Below are positions 8,844 through 18,472 of a stretch of 64,000 nucleotides of DNA, piece after piece. The notes under the pieces are model-generated. The model did no database searches and was not told the DNA's origin. It was given only the letters and a program-made list of their open reading frames with translations. The stretch spans positions 1 through 64,000 of the forward strand of contig JAKPNN010000030.1 of the NCBI GenBank assembly GCA_029548365.1, in the 5' to 3' direction. Position 1 is the first letter of the stretch. Every line of letters begins with the position of its first letter. The DNA comes from Chloroflexota bacterium (GTDB taxonomy: Bacteria; Chloroflexota; Anaerolineae; Anaerolineales; Anaerolineaceae). The position numbers and the translations under genes were made by a program.

Positions 8844-9458
8844 ATGAGCTTTCACTCTCCCTTTTACCGTTGGCGCCCTCATCCCTGGCATGGGTTGGAA
8901 ATTGGCCTCAACCCCCCGGAGCTGGTATACGCCTTCATTGAGATGACACCTTTTGATCACATTAAGTATGAGGTGGACAAAACCACCGGTTATCTACACG
9001 TTGACCGCCCTCAACGGACGTCCTCACTATCGCCCTCTTTGTACGGCTTTATTCCCCGCACCTATTGCGGAGAGAAGGTAAAAGCTCTTTCCCAGGGGGC
9101 AATTCGCGGCGATGGTGATCCGCTGGATATTTGTGTCATCAGTGAGCGCCCCATAAACCGCTCTGAGATCTTTTTAAATGCTGTCGTTGTGGGCGTGCTT
9201 CAAATGCTTGACAACATGGAAGCAGATGACAAAATCATCGCGGTTTTAGAAAACGATCATATCTATGGGCACATCCGCACGATTGAAGAACTTCCCGGCG
9301 CTATTGTTGAGCGGCTAAAACACTACTTCAGCACCTACAAAATGATCAAAGACCTTGAGCCTGGAACAAAAATCATCAATACTTTCGGCGCAAGTAAAGC
9401 AAAAGAGATTGTCAACGCAGCCATCGAAGATTATCGTCTTACCTTTGGTGGTGAGTGA
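8844..9458 (+). CDS. ppa: Inorganic pyrophosphatase (soluble family I)
   Basis: A 204-residue family I pyrophosphatase, hydrolysing PPi to two phosphates with Mg2+ in the cytosol and pulling biosynthetic reactions forward. The signature DGDPLDI (residues 91-96 region) supplies the metal-binding Asp residues, and [10 protein letters not shown] precedes it as in the family. The C-terminal third ([10 protein letters not shown] to the end) is conserved in the Lys/Asp metal-substrate region. The start is ATG 8844 with GAAAGGA 7 bases upstream. A few residues longer than the E. coli enzyme at the N-terminus. A minus-strand frame over the 5' part is a shadow. Confidence 0.92.
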   Translation: MSFHSPFYRWRPHPWHGLEIGLNPPELVYAFIEMTPFDHIKYEVDKTTGYLHVDRPQRTSSLSPSLYGFIPRTYCGEKVKALSQGAIRGDGDPLDICVISERPINRSEIFLNAVVVGVLQMLDNMEADDKIIAVLENDHIYGHIRTIEELPGAIVERLKHYFSTYKMIKDLEPGTKIINTFGASKAKEIVNAAIEDYRLTFGGE

Positions 9459-9534
9459 AACCGATTAATTAACCCATCAATCGCCTGTCCTGACACACCT
9501 TGTCAGAAATAAGCCTTGACGCTAAAATTGATTT

Positions 9535-10296
9535 ATGCGCTTCGATATTTTCTCCCTCTTCCCGGAGGTGTTCTCTGAATATCTCAATACCAGCATCCTC
9601 AAACGGGCTCAGGAACTCAAAGCGCTGGAAGTACACCTGCACAATATCCGAGACTGGGCAACCGATAGTCACCACACCACCGATGACACGCCCTATGGCG
9701 GCGGGGGTGGGATGGTCATGAAACCAGAACCGATTTTCGCCGCCCTTGAAAGCGTTCTGGGCGCACCTCCCTCCTGCCCGGTGATCCACCTGACACCCCA
9801 GGGACGTCCTTTAAACCAAAAAATCGCCTTCGAACTGGCCGAACACAGTCACTTAGCCCTGCTTTGTGGACGCTACGAAAGTGTGGATGAACGCATCTGC
9901 CAGCACCTGGCGACAGATGCAATCTCCATCGGCGACTATGTGCTTTCTGGTGGTGAGCTGCCGGCGCTGGTTATTATCGACTCAGTCACACGCTTGCTGC
10001 CGGGCGTGCTGGGAGACCCCACTGCCCCCCATGACGATTCCCACGCCACCGGCTTGCTGGAATACCCTCACTACACGCGCCCGCCCGAATTTCGCGGCTG
10101 GCGCATCCCGGATGTACTGCTCTCCGGCAACCATGCTGAGATCGCCCGCTGGCGCCGACACGAGTCCCTCCGGCGAACGTTGCAAAACCGACCTGACCTG
10201 CTGAATAATGCAGTACTAAGCCAGGATGACCTGGCTTTTTTAGAAACACTGGGATACCGCCCAGTTGAACCCTTCACCCCATCTACACAAACTTAA
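9535..10296 (+). CDS. trmD: tRNA (guanine-37-N1)-methyltransferase
   Basis: A 253-residue SPOUT methyltransferase that places m1G at position 37 of tRNAs reading CNN/GGN-type codons, preventing +1 frameshifting. The trefoil-knot SAM site is visible: [13 protein letters not shown] near 110-122 and [13 protein letters not shown] near 131-143, with the GGGGGMV loop near 56-62. The C-terminal domain ends with [11 protein letters not shown] and RWRRHES, both family hallmarks. The start is ATG 9535 although no good Shine-Dalgarno site is present, so translation may be weak. The neighbours rpsP, rimM and rplS, often linked to trmD, are absent here. Confidence 0.95.
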   Translation: MRFDIFSLFPEVFSEYLNTSILKRAQELKALEVHLHNIRDWATDSHHTTDDTPYGGGGGMVMKPEPIFAALESVLGAPPSCPVIHLTPQGRPLNQKIAFELAEHSHLALLCGRYESVDERICQHLATDAISIGDYVLSGGELPALVIIDSVTRLLPGVLGDPTAPHDDSHATGLLEYPHYTRPPEFRGWRIPDVLLSGNHAEIARWRRHESLRRTLQNRPDLLNNAVLSQDDLAFLETLGYRPVEPFTPSTQT

Positions 10297-10305
10297 GGAG
10301 AGCAA

Positions 10306-11610
10306 ATGGAAAAAACAAAGATGAACTATTTGAAAACTTTTTTACTGGGATTTGGCTTTTTTGGCGTCAGCGTCATCTGGTCAGTCTACAATGCCTTCGT
10401 ACCGTTATTCCTGGACGAGCGCTTTGGACTGCATGCAGGTTTTATTTCCTTTATCATGGTATTGGATAACATCGCTGCCCTGGTCATTCAACCGCCCCTG
10501 GGTATCTTTTCCGACCGTGTGCGATCACCGATCGGTCGGCGTTTGCCCTTCATCGTGGTAGGCGCGCCGGTAGCAGCTGGTATGTTCGGATTGATCCCTC
10601 ACGCCCAGGTGCTGCCACTATTTATCTTCAGCTGTATTACATTGCTGTTGGCGATGGCTTTTTGGCGCACCCCTGTGGTCGCTTTGATGCCCGATACCAC
10701 GCCTTCTGAACATCGTTCACCAGCTAACGGCGTGATCAACCTGATGGGCGGTCTGGGCACTGTGCTGGCAACACTGATTGGCGGTCCTCTTTATAATATC
10801 AACCCGGCGTATCCTTTTTATCTTGGTGGCGGATTGGTGACTTTGGCAGCCATTCTTGTTTTGATCTTCATTCGAGAGCCCAAGGAATACATTGCCTCCA
10901 AACTACACCTAGCAGATAAAGCTGAAGGTAGCCAGATGGAAACCAATGTGTTAAAGAATATCTCAAATGTGTTTACACAAAAAGATAAAAGCGCTTTATT
11001 TATCTTGTTGTCAATCCTGCTCTGGTTTATCGCCTGGAATTCGCTCGAAACTTTCTTTACGCTGTTTGGAGTCAACCATCTTGGCCTGACTGGCGGTGAT
11101 AGCGCTTTTCAAATCTCTTTTACCGGCCTGTCCTTCATGCTGATGGCCATTCCAGCAGGTATTTTAGCTCGCAAGTTCAAACGCAAGAGAGTGATCAGTG
11201 CCGGCTTGTGGGTCATGATCGCTACCATGATCTTGATCTACCTGATCCCTGGAAACATCCTGACAACCAAATTCGCCTCTTTGATGGGTTCTGGTTTTTA
11301 TGTAATCTCCATCATCCTGATCGTAGCTGGTTTTGGATGGGCAATGATCAACGTAAACTCATTGCCCATGGTGGTGGATATGACCGATGATGAACGCATT
11401 GGTACCTATGCCGGTTTGTATTATTTCTTCTCACAATTGGCTGCCACCATCGGACCCGTCTTGTTTGGATGGTCAATTCAGCTTTCAGGGAACAATTATC
11501 GGCTGATGATGATCATTGCCCCGATTTTCTTCTTCCTGGCATTTCTCACAATGTTCGGCGTCAAAAAAGGCGAAGCCAAACCGGTCTCCGTCCCAGAAAG
11601 TGAGGTGTAA
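10306..11610 (+). CDS. MFS transporter, SLC45/GPH-like sugar carrier
   Basis: A 434-residue integral membrane protein with about 12 hydrophobic spans. The loop after span 2 reads PPLGIFSDRVRSPIGRR, the conserved D-R-x-G-R-R cytoplasmic signature of SLC45-like and GPH-type carriers, which move sugars with cations. The start is ATG 10306 with AAGGAG about 7 bases upstream. It follows trmD by 9 bases and may be cotranscribed with it, but no functional link is obvious. Substrate not predictable. The next operon has its own promoter. Confidence 0.8.
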   Translation: MEKTKMNYLKTFLLGFGFFGVSVIWSVYNAFVPLFLDERFGLHAGFISFIMVLDNIAALVIQPPLGIFSDRVRSPIGRRLPFIVVGAPVAAGMFGLIPHAQVLPLFIFSCITLLLAMAFWRTPVVALMPDTTPSEHRSPANGVINLMGGLGTVLATLIGGPLYNINPAYPFYLGGGLVTLAAILVLIFIREPKEYIASKLHLADKAEGSQMETNVLKNISNVFTQKDKSALFILLSILLWFIAWNSLETFFTLFGVNHLGLTGGDSAFQISFTGLSFMLMAIPAGILARKFKRKRVISAGLWVMIATMILIYLIPGNILTTKFASLMGSGFYVISIILIVAGFGWAMINVNSLPMVVDMTDDERIGTYAGLYYFFSQLAATIGPVLFGWSIQLSGNNYRLMMIIAPIFFFLAFLTMFGVKKGEAKPVSVPESEV

Positions 11611-11627
11611 ATCAGATCAAATTGACC

Positions 11628-11656
11628 TTGTAACTAAACGGATTAAGAATTATACT
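11628..11656 (+). promoter_or_regulatory. Promoter of BMP-type ABC importer operon
   Basis: TTGTAA (11628-11633) and TATACT (11651-11656) are separated by 17 bases. The leader contains a small A/T-rich hairpin near 11663-11681 without a T-tract. AAAGGAGGAG precedes the first gene. Confidence 0.6.
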
Positions 11657-11721
11657 TAATTAAGGTTTTGTCTTAAAACCTGACACAAAAAAACCATATC
11701 CAATTAAAGGAGGAGTATCTT

Positions 11722-12756
11722 ATGTCCAAGAAAATTTTGTTCGTTTTTGCTTTTCTTATGATTGGCAGCCTTGTATTGGCTGCCTGCGGCCCTGCCGCAC
11801 CCAAAGCTGAGGAAGTCCTGGTGTGCCAGATCACCGATACCGGCGGTATCGATGATAAATCCTTCAATGCAACCGCCTGGAAGGGCATCCAGGATGCCAT
11901 GGATGATCTGGGTATCGAGGGAAAATATCTCGAATCACAAGAAGTTGCTGATTACGAGAAAAACCTCAACGCATTCATCGAAGAGGGCTGCGACCTGGTC
12001 ATCACGGTTGGCTTCTTGATTGGCGATGCCACCGCTGCATCTGCAGAAGCTAATCCAGACCGCAAATTCTCGATTATCGACTTTGCCTATGATCCGCCAA
12101 TTTCCAACGTTGTGGGACAGATCTTCCAGACTGACGAGGCCGGATTCCTTGCCGGTTATGCAGCCGCTGCAGTCACCAAAACCGGAAAAGTCGGCACCTT
12201 CGGTGGCTTGCCGATCCCCACAGTCACCATCTTCATGAAGGGCTTTGTTGAAGGCGTTGATTATTACAATGCCGCCAAGGGCACCAATGTTGTCGTCCTT
12301 GGCTACGACCTGGAAGATGAAACCAAAGGCTTGTTCTCCATGGACTTTGACGATCAGCAAAAAGGCCGTGAGCTGGCTGTTTCCTTAATGGACGAAGGCG
12401 CTGATGTGATCATGCCTGTGGCTGGCCCCGTTGGCCTTGGCGCAGCCGCCGCCATCCAGGAACGCGGTAACGCCTATTTGATCGGTGTCGATTCCGATTG
12501 GTTCCTGACAGCCCCTGAATATGGCGCCATCACCCTCACCTCCGTCATGAAAATGATGGATGCGACCACCGTCCAGGTGATTGAATCCGTAATAGACGAC
12601 ACCTTTGCTGGCGGAAATGTGGTGGGTACGCTTGAAAATGGCGGCGTGGATATCGCACCCTTCCATGACCTCGATCACCTGATCACTGCAGAAGTTAAAG
12701 CTGAACTCGAGCAAATCAAAGCCGACATCATCTCCGGCGCCATCAAACTGAAATAA
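11722..12756 (+). CDS. BMP-family substrate-binding lipoprotein of nucleoside ABC importer
   Basis: A 344-residue extracytoplasmic binding protein. A short charged N-terminus and hydrophobic stretch lead to a lipobox LVLAAC with Cys 22 as the lipidated residue, so it is tethered to the outer face of the membrane. The mature part carries the BMP/Med signatures GGIDDKSFN and IIDFAYDPP and, near the middle, DEAGFLAGYAA. BMP-family proteins (Treponema PnrA, Lactococcus BmpA) bind purine or pyrimidine nucleosides. It is the first gene of a four-gene importer and is separated from the ATPase by a strong terminator, a common way of giving the binding protein in excess. Confidence 0.92.
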   Translation: MSKKILFVFAFLMIGSLVLAACGPAAPKAEEVLVCQITDTGGIDDKSFNATAWKGIQDAMDDLGIEGKYLESQEVADYEKNLNAFIEEGCDLVITVGFLIGDATAASAEANPDRKFSIIDFAYDPPISNVVGQIFQTDEAGFLAGYAAAAVTKTGKVGTFGGLPIPTVTIFMKGFVEGVDYYNAAKGTNVVVLGYDLEDETKGLFSMDFDDQQKGRELAVSLMDEGADVIMPVAGPVGLGAAAAIQERGNAYLIGVDSDWFLTAPEYGAITLTSVMKMMDATTVQVIESVIDDTFAGGNVVGTLENGGVDIAPFHDLDHLITAEVKAELEQIKADIISGAIKLK

Positions 12757-12775
12757 ACGCTCGTGGATAAAAAGA

Positions 12776-12807
12776 TCGGGTTGGAGTCTTTCTCCAACCC
12801 GACTTTT
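12776..12807 (+). terminator. Terminator between binding protein and ATPase genes
   Basis: Perfect 11-base arms (12776-12786 and 12792-12802) around a 5-base loop, followed by CTTTTT. It lies between the first and second genes of the importer and probably lets the lipoprotein message accumulate, with partial read-through. Confidence 0.85.
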
Positions 12808-12864
12808 TAAAAAACCTGAAATAATGATCCATTTTTATTTTCTAAATAGAGAAATGGGGTTAAG

Positions 12865-14424
12865 ATGACGCCAATTCTTCAATTAAGTGGGATCACAAAA
12901 CGATTTCCCGGCGTATTGGCTAACGATCATATCGATCTGTACCTGAATCAAGGTGAAATTCTGGGGCTGTTAGGCGAAAACGGCGCTGGAAAATCGACCC
13001 TGATGAATATTCTCTATGGATTGTATCAGCCTGATGAAGGTGAAATCTTTGTCAATGGCGAAAGTGTTGTGATCAATTCGCCCACAGATGCTATCCAAGC
13101 CGGCATTGGAATGGTCCATCAGCATTTTATGCTCATTCCAGTGTTTACCGTAGCTGAAAATGTGATGCTGGGTCAGGAATCGATCAAATTTGGCGATTTT
13201 CTCGATCGTACTGATGCTTCGAAAAAGATCTTTGAAATTTCAGAACAATTCAACCTGCCAGTTCACCCCAATGACCTGGTCAGAGATTTGCCGGTTGGTA
13301 TTCAGCAAAAAGTAGAGATCATTAAACTCCTCTATCGTGAAGCGGAGATATTGATCTTCGATGAACCCACCGCTGTCCTCACTCCCCAGGAGGCAGACGA
13401 ATTGTTTGCCATCATGCGCTCGCTGGCCCTTCAGGGTAAGTCGATCATCTTCATCACCCATAAGCTGCGCGAGGTGCTGGAGGTGGCAGACCGCATCATG
13501 GTGATCCGGCTTGGCGCCGTGGTTGGCGAGACCACACCCGATGGCGCCTCCAAAAACAGCCTGGCAGCGATGATGGTCGGCCGCGAAGTAAACCTCGTTG
13601 TCGATAAGGAAGTGAAAATTCCCGGTGAAGTGGTGTTAAGCGTTCAGGACCTGGTGGTGACGGACAAATTCCAGAACATCGTGGTGGATCATGTCTCACT
13701 GGATGTGCGCTCCGGGGAGATTGTTGGCATCGCTGGCGTTCAGGGTAACGGGCAAACTGAGCTGGTCGAAGCCGTTACCGGCTTGCGGAAAAACTCCGGC
13801 GGTCTGATCAACCTTCTCGGTGAGAATATCACCCACGCCACACCCCGCCAGATCACTGAATTGGGTTCAGCCCATGTCCCCGAAGACCGCCTGGCGGACG
13901 GACTGGTACTGCCTTTCCCCACCGCAGAAAACCTGGTTTTATGCACCTACTATAAAGAACCCTTCTCAAAAGGCGTCGTCCTGCAATATCAAACCATCCT
14001 CGAACACGCAGAACGCCTGGTCCACGACTTTGATATCCGCACACCCAGCGCGCTAACCCCTGTCAGCAACCTTTCAGGCGGCAATCAGCAAAAAGTCATT
14101 ATTGCACGAGAGCTTTCCCGTCCCATCCAATTTCTAATCGCCTCTCAACCCACCCGCGGCCTGGATGTGGGCTCGATTGAATACATCCATAACCGTATCG
14201 TCAATAAACGAGACGAGGGTTGTGCCGTTCTGCTCGTTTCTCCTGAGCTGGATGAGATTATGGAACTCTCCGATAGGATTGCCGTCATGTACCGCGGAAA
14301 AATCCTGGCTGTTGTTGACAGCCGACATGTGACCAAGGAACAGATTGGCTTGATGATGGCAGGGGAAATGCCAGAAGAAGGTTTTTCAGCAAAAGAGAAA
14401 CACGTTGTAGAAAGGACCTTTTAG
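12865..14424 (+). CDS. ABC importer ATPase with two nucleotide-binding domains
   Basis: A 519-residue fused ATPase of the sugar/nucleoside (RbsA/NupO-like) type. The first domain has Walker A GENGAGKST (38-46), Walker B LIFDEPTAVL with Ala-Val in place of the usual Ser-Gly-like turn, and a D-loop; its LSGGQ motif is degenerate (LPVGIQQK). The second has a degenerate Walker A (GVQGNGQTE), a good signature (LSGGNQQK) and a Walker B Gln in place of Glu (ASQPTRGLD). This asymmetry, one competent and one degenerate site, is usual in the family. It follows the binding protein and precedes two permeases. Confidence 0.92.
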   Translation: MTPILQLSGITKRFPGVLANDHIDLYLNQGEILGLLGENGAGKSTLMNILYGLYQPDEGEIFVNGESVVINSPTDAIQAGIGMVHQHFMLIPVFTVAENVMLGQESIKFGDFLDRTDASKKIFEISEQFNLPVHPNDLVRDLPVGIQQKVEIIKLLYREAEILIFDEPTAVLTPQEADELFAIMRSLALQGKSIIFITHKLREVLEVADRIMVIRLGAVVGETTPDGASKNSLAAMMVGREVNLVVDKEVKIPGEVVLSVQDLVVTDKFQNIVVDHVSLDVRSGEIVGIAGVQGNGQTELVEAVTGLRKNSGGLINLLGENITHATPRQITELGSAHVPEDRLADGLVLPFPTAENLVLCTYYKEPFSKGVVLQYQTILEHAERLVHDFDIRTPSALTPVSNLSGGNQQKVIIARELSRPIQFLIASQPTRGLDVGSIEYIHNRIVNKRDEGCAVLLVSPELDEIMELSDRIAVMYRGKILAVVDSRHVTKEQIGLMMAGEMPEEGFSAKEKHVVERTF

Positions 14425-14436
14425 GAGGGTGCCCTT

Positions 14437-15723
14437 ATGAAACGTGAACCCAACAAATTTGAAGAAGCAGGCCAGGCCATCCTCCAGGAGATCAATGAGC
14501 CTGATCAGGAACAAGAACAGCATAAACGCTCGGTTTGGAGCGTGGTTTCCATCCCCCTCCTGGCGATTCTGACCGGTCTGATCATTGGGGCGATCCTCAT
14601 TGCGGCAACCAGCTCAAGTGTCTACGCTGCTTTCGGTGAATCCCCCTGGAGGGGCATCGGTGCCATCTTCAGTGAAGTTTATCAAGCCTACAAAGCCTTA
14701 TTCACCGGCTCAATTGGCGACCCCGTCAGGATCATCAATGCACTTCGTTCGGGCGAGGGAAGCGCAATCCGCGCCGCTTTTAATCCTTTCCTCGAAAGCC
14801 TGGTACAGGCTACGCCCTATATTTTTGCCGGTCTGGCGGTTGCATTTGGTTTTCGCAGTGGTTTGTTCAACATCGGCGTTGAAGGGCAGTTGTTCATCGG
14901 CGCTGCCTGTGCAACCTTTGTCGGCTATGCCATCAAAGGCTTGCCCTTTATCATTCACATGCCTCTGGCCTTCCTGGCAGGCGCGTTAGGCGGCGCCCTG
15001 TGGGGATTCATCCCCGGCTTGTTAAAAGCCCTTACAGGCGGGCACGAGGTGATCAACACCATTATGATGAACTACATCGCCTTCCGCCTGACCGAATGGC
15101 TCCTATCCGGTGTCATGACCCGGCCCGATTCAGGTGGCATGCCCATCAGTCCTTTGATCGAGAAAAGCGCCCAGATCCCACAGTTCTTTAAATCCCCAAT
15201 TCGCTTTCACCTGGGTTTTTTCATTGCTCTGGGGGTTGCCTGGCTGATTTGGTGGCTGCTGTTCAAAACCAAATGGGGTTTAAATTTCCGCACCGTGGGC
15301 GCCAACCCCCGGGCGGCAAAATACGCTGGCCTGAGCGTGCCAAAATCCTATATGCTTGCCATGGCGATTTCCGGCGCCCTGGCAGGGCTGGCAGGAGCAG
15401 TCCAGGTTCTGGCTGTCAACCGGTCCATGGCCCTCGGCTTATCTTCAGGATACGGTTTTGACAGCATCGCCCTGGCCTTAATTGGCAATAATCATCCCCT
15501 GGGCGTAGTACTGACATCGATTTTATTTGGCACTCTGCGCAACGGCGCCACCAGAATGATGGTCGTCTCCAGGATCCCGATCGACATCGTGGACGTTATG
15601 CAAGCTATCATTTTAATGTTTGTCGCAGCACCAGCCATTATCCGAAGCCTCTACCGTTTACGCAAGTCCAAAGAAGGAGAAGAAACGGTCTTTGTCAGTG
15701 GTTGGGGAGGAGGTCAATCATGA
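14437..15723 (+). CDS. ABC importer permease 1 (BMP-type)
   Basis: A 428-residue membrane protein of the RbsC/branched-chain permease superfamily, with about 9-10 hydrophobic spans after a 45-residue cytosolic N-terminus rich in Glu and Gln. Conserved segments are FRSGLFNIGVEGQ and the coupling-helix region GLNFRTVGANPRAAKYAG, which matches nucleoside permeases such as NupP. It begins 12 bases after the ATPase with GGAGG. The end overlaps the next permease by 4 bases (ATGA), so the pair is translationally coupled. Confidence 0.9.
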   Translation: MKREPNKFEEAGQAILQEINEPDQEQEQHKRSVWSVVSIPLLAILTGLIIGAILIAATSSSVYAAFGESPWRGIGAIFSEVYQAYKALFTGSIGDPVRIINALRSGEGSAIRAAFNPFLESLVQATPYIFAGLAVAFGFRSGLFNIGVEGQLFIGAACATFVGYAIKGLPFIIHMPLAFLAGALGGALWGFIPGLLKALTGGHEVINTIMMNYIAFRLTEWLLSGVMTRPDSGGMPISPLIEKSAQIPQFFKSPIRFHLGFFIALGVAWLIWWLLFKTKWGLNFRTVGANPRAAKYAGLSVPKSYMLAMAISGALAGLAGAVQVLAVNRSMALGLSSGYGFDSIALALIGNNHPLGVVLTSILFGTLRNGATRMMVVSRIPIDIVDVMQAIILMFVAAPAIIRSLYRLRKSKEGEETVFVSGWGGGQS

Positions 15724-16997
15724 CAAGCAATTCGCAAGTTATCAAACGTAAAAAAATCTTTGAGATACCGCCCGCCAGAAAACTGTTCATGGGCATTGTC
15801 GAAGTGTTGATCGCCCTGGTCATCTTGCTTGTTTTTGTGCTCAATACCGAACCACAAACGCTGACCACATTTGTGATGACCCCTGGTGGAATCGATATCG
15901 GCAAAATGGCCGACTGGGTTATTCCCACCCTGCCAACACTGATAACGCTGACCATCATCCCAGCCCTGATTGGTGTTTACCAGCTTATCCGCGGTTTTGG
16001 GCGGGCGACCAATGCGATGGTTGGGCTCAGTGGATTGTGTCTGATCTTTGGTTTTATCACCTGGCAAGCAGGGGGCTCATCGGTTAATCTTGCAGGTATG
16101 TTAACCAGCGCAGTCCTCCTGGCTGTACCCATTACCCTGGGCGCTTTCTCCGGTGTTCTTTCTGAACGGGCTGGAGTGGTCAATATCGCCATTGAGGGTA
16201 TGATGCTGATGGGGGCGATGATCGGAGCCCTTGTTGGCAGCATCACCAAAAACGCCTGGATTGGTTTGGTTGGCGCTCTTCTATCGGGATTATTGCTCAG
16301 TTCAATCCATGCCGTCCTATCGATCAAGTATAAAATCAACCAGGTCATTTCGGGTACGGTCATCAATATCTTTTCAGCCGGGATGACGGCGTTTATTTCT
16401 CAGAAATACCTGCAAACCAACCAGGTCCTCAATACCCCCCCCCTGTTCACCCGCATCCCGATCCCTGGCCTGGCTAATATTCCTCTGCTTGGGCCAATGT
16501 TTTTTAACACCAATGTGTTTGTGTATATCATGTTCATTTTATTGATTGTCATACAAGTGGCGCTTTTCTCCACACGTTGGGGTTTACGCTTAAGATCCGT
16601 AGGTGAGCATCCACAAGCTGCAGACACTTTGGGAATCAATGTAATCAAAACTCGGTACATGGCAGTTTTATTAAGCGGTCTGGTCGCTGGTGTGGGTGGT
16701 GCATTCTTCACCTTGGGTTCGGTGGGTCGTTTCAACGAAGGCATGACGGCCGGTAAAGGTTTCATCGGCCTGGCAGCGATGATCTTCGGCAACTGGCGCC
16801 CCTTAGGCGCCATTGGCGCTGGGTTCTTGTTCGGCTTCGCTGACGCCATCGGCTCCAAGCTTTTGCTGCTTGGCAGCGTCATCCCGCCCCAAATCATGGC
16901 CATGGCCCCCTACCTGATTACCATGATCGTCCTGGCGGGATTCATCGGCAAAGGCGATTCGCCCGCTGCCAGCGGTGAGCCCTACGAGAAAGAATAG
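15720..16997 (+). CDS. ABC importer permease 2 (BMP-type)
   Basis: A 425-residue permease paired with the preceding one; the two would form the heterodimeric channel. About ten hydrophobic spans are visible. Hallmarks are LSERAGVVNIAIEGMML and the coupling region WGLRLRSVGEHPQAADTLG, typical of NupQ-like subunits. The start is ATG 15720, chosen over an in-frame ATG six codons upstream because GGAGGAGG lies about 6 bases before it and the ATGA overlap fits the operon. A terminator follows the stop. Confidence 0.9.
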   Translation: MTSNSQVIKRKKIFEIPPARKLFMGIVEVLIALVILLVFVLNTEPQTLTTFVMTPGGIDIGKMADWVIPTLPTLITLTIIPALIGVYQLIRGFGRATNAMVGLSGLCLIFGFITWQAGGSSVNLAGMLTSAVLLAVPITLGAFSGVLSERAGVVNIAIEGMMLMGAMIGALVGSITKNAWIGLVGALLSGLLLSSIHAVLSIKYKINQVISGTVINIFSAGMTAFISQKYLQTNQVLNTPPLFTRIPIPGLANIPLLGPMFFNTNVFVYIMFILLIVIQVALFSTRWGLRLRSVGEHPQAADTLGINVIKTRYMAVLLSGLVAGVGGAFFTLGSVGRFNEGMTAGKGFIGLAAMIFGNWRPLGAIGAGFLFGFADAIGSKLLLLGSVIPPQIMAMAPYLITMIVLAGFIGKGDSPAASGEPYEKE

Positions 16998-17023
16998 AAC
17001 TACAAGATCTTAGAATAAACCAT

Positions 17024-17060
17024 AACCACCTGGTGAGCTTACCAGGTGGTTTTTGTTTTC
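17024..17060 (+). terminator. Terminator of importer operon
   Basis: Perfect 11-base arms (17024-17034 and 17041-17051) with a 6-base loop, then a T-rich tail. It also rules out the far-upstream start for the next gene. Confidence 0.88.
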
Positions 17061-17070
17061 TAATCAGCGG

Positions 17071-17076
17071 TATAAT
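17071..17076 (+). promoter_or_regulatory. -10 box before cysteine desulfurase gene
   Basis: A perfect TATAAT with no clear -35. Transcription starting near 17083 would give a leader of about 25 bases to the TTG start at 17108. Confidence 0.4.
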
Positions 17077-17107
17077 TACGCTCAATTCCACCAGAGCAAG
17101 GAGGAAT

Positions 17108-18271
17108 TTGGCACACATTCACCCTATCTACCTTGATTACAACGCCACAACCCCATTAACCCCGGCAGTCATCGCAGCGATGCGTCCCTTCTTAGAAGAG
17201 CACTTTGGCAATCCCTCTTCAAGCCACATTTTTGGTCAAATCGCCCAAGATGCTGTAGAGAAAGCCCGGGGGCAGGTGTCAGCATTGATCGGCGCCAGCC
17301 CGGATGAGGTCATCTTCACCAGCAGCGGCACCGAAGCGAATAATATTGCGATCCAGGGGATCGCCCGGGCACACCTGACCAGGGGCAATCATATCATCAC
17401 CACGGTCATTGAACACCCGGCGGTGACTGAAGTGTGCGCCTACCTGGCATCACAGGGATTTCAGATCACCACCCTGCCCGTTGATGCCTGTGGGCAGGTC
17501 TCACCCGATGACCTGGCTGCTGTCCTGACTCCTGAGACCATCCTGGTGAGCATCATGCACGCCAACAATGAAGTCGGCACCATCCAGCCGATTAAAACAC
17601 TGGCTAAAATGGCCCATCAAAGCAGTGCATTATTTCACACCGATGCCGCCCAATCCGTAGGAAAGCTCCCCGTTGATGTCGATGAATTCGGTGTTGATTT
17701 GCTCTCGATTGCCGGGCACAAGCTTTACGCGCCCAAGGGCGTCGGCGCTCTTTATATCCGGAGCGGGGTCACCCTTGAAAAAATCCTTTTCGGCGCAGGT
17801 CAGGAACGCGCCCTGCGCCCGAGCACCGAAAACGTCCTCGAGATTGTCGGGCTGGGTGCAGCCGCAGAGGAAGCCGGGCAAACCCTGCCAGAACGCGTTC
17901 AACACCTCAAGGCGTTGCGCAATCGCCTGCATGCCGGACTGGAAGCAGCCCTGCCTCCTGGTATGCTGCGTCTGAATGGACGCCCCGATGAACGCCTGCC
18001 AAACACCCTCAACCTCGCATTTAGAAACCATGAAGCCAACAGGGTGCTTAATAATATCTCTAAATTTGTTGCCGCCTCTGCGGGAGCCGCGTGCCATGCA
18101 GACCGCATCGTCATCTCCAGTGTACTGAAAGCCATGGGTGTTCCCCTCGAATGGGCTAAAGGAGCCCTGCGCTTCTCTGTGGGTATAATGACCTCAGCGG
18201 ATGACATCGACCGCGCGGTTGAAATCATTGCCCGCACAGTCTTTACAATGGATCCAACCTGTGTTAAATAA
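17108..18271 (+). CDS. Cysteine desulfurase (NifS/IscS-type)
   Basis: A 387-residue PLP enzyme that removes sulfur from cysteine to give alanine and an enzyme persulfide, feeding Fe-S cluster assembly or tRNA thiolation. The PLP Lys is in AGHKLYAPKG (Lys 205 from the chosen start) and the persulfide Cys in SAGAACHADR (Cys 329). The N-terminus IYLDYNATTPL is standard. I chose TTG 17108 because the upstream ATG (17033) lies inside the terminator and before the TATAAT; AAGGAGG precedes TTG, though only 3 bases away. No iscU, iscR or mnmA lies beside it, so the pathway is open. Confidence 0.9.
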   Translation: MAHIHPIYLDYNATTPLTPAVIAAMRPFLEEHFGNPSSSHIFGQIAQDAVEKARGQVSALIGASPDEVIFTSSGTEANNIAIQGIARAHLTRGNHIITTVIEHPAVTEVCAYLASQGFQITTLPVDACGQVSPDDLAAVLTPETILVSIMHANNEVGTIQPIKTLAKMAHQSSALFHTDAAQSVGKLPVDVDEFGVDLLSIAGHKLYAPKGVGALYIRSGVTLEKILFGAGQERALRPSTENVLEIVGLGAAAEEAGQTLPERVQHLKALRNRLHAGLEAALPPGMLRLNGRPDERLPNTLNLAFRNHEANRVLNNISKFVAASAGAACHADRIVISSVLKAMGVPLEWAKGALRFSVGIMTSADDIDRAVEIIARTVFTMDPTCVK

Positions 18272-18472
18272 CTCGGAGAAGGTTTTATATACCACAAGAA
18301 ATTTTACGTTTGCACCCCTTTTATAATCCAGGTTTGTTGATCAAGCGTTAAATAGGAAGCCTGTTCCTTCGCCTGATGGGTGTATAATCGAAAATGTGCT
18401 CAGGAAACCCCCGGTAAAAGCACCGGATATTAAATTAAGCTGAACAACCTCAAAGCATCGAAAGAGGAATTT

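Noticed and set aside
8664-8960. 98-codon minus-strand frame over the start of ppa
   Set aside because: It lies opposite the real gene and its promoter and shows no family or ribosome site.
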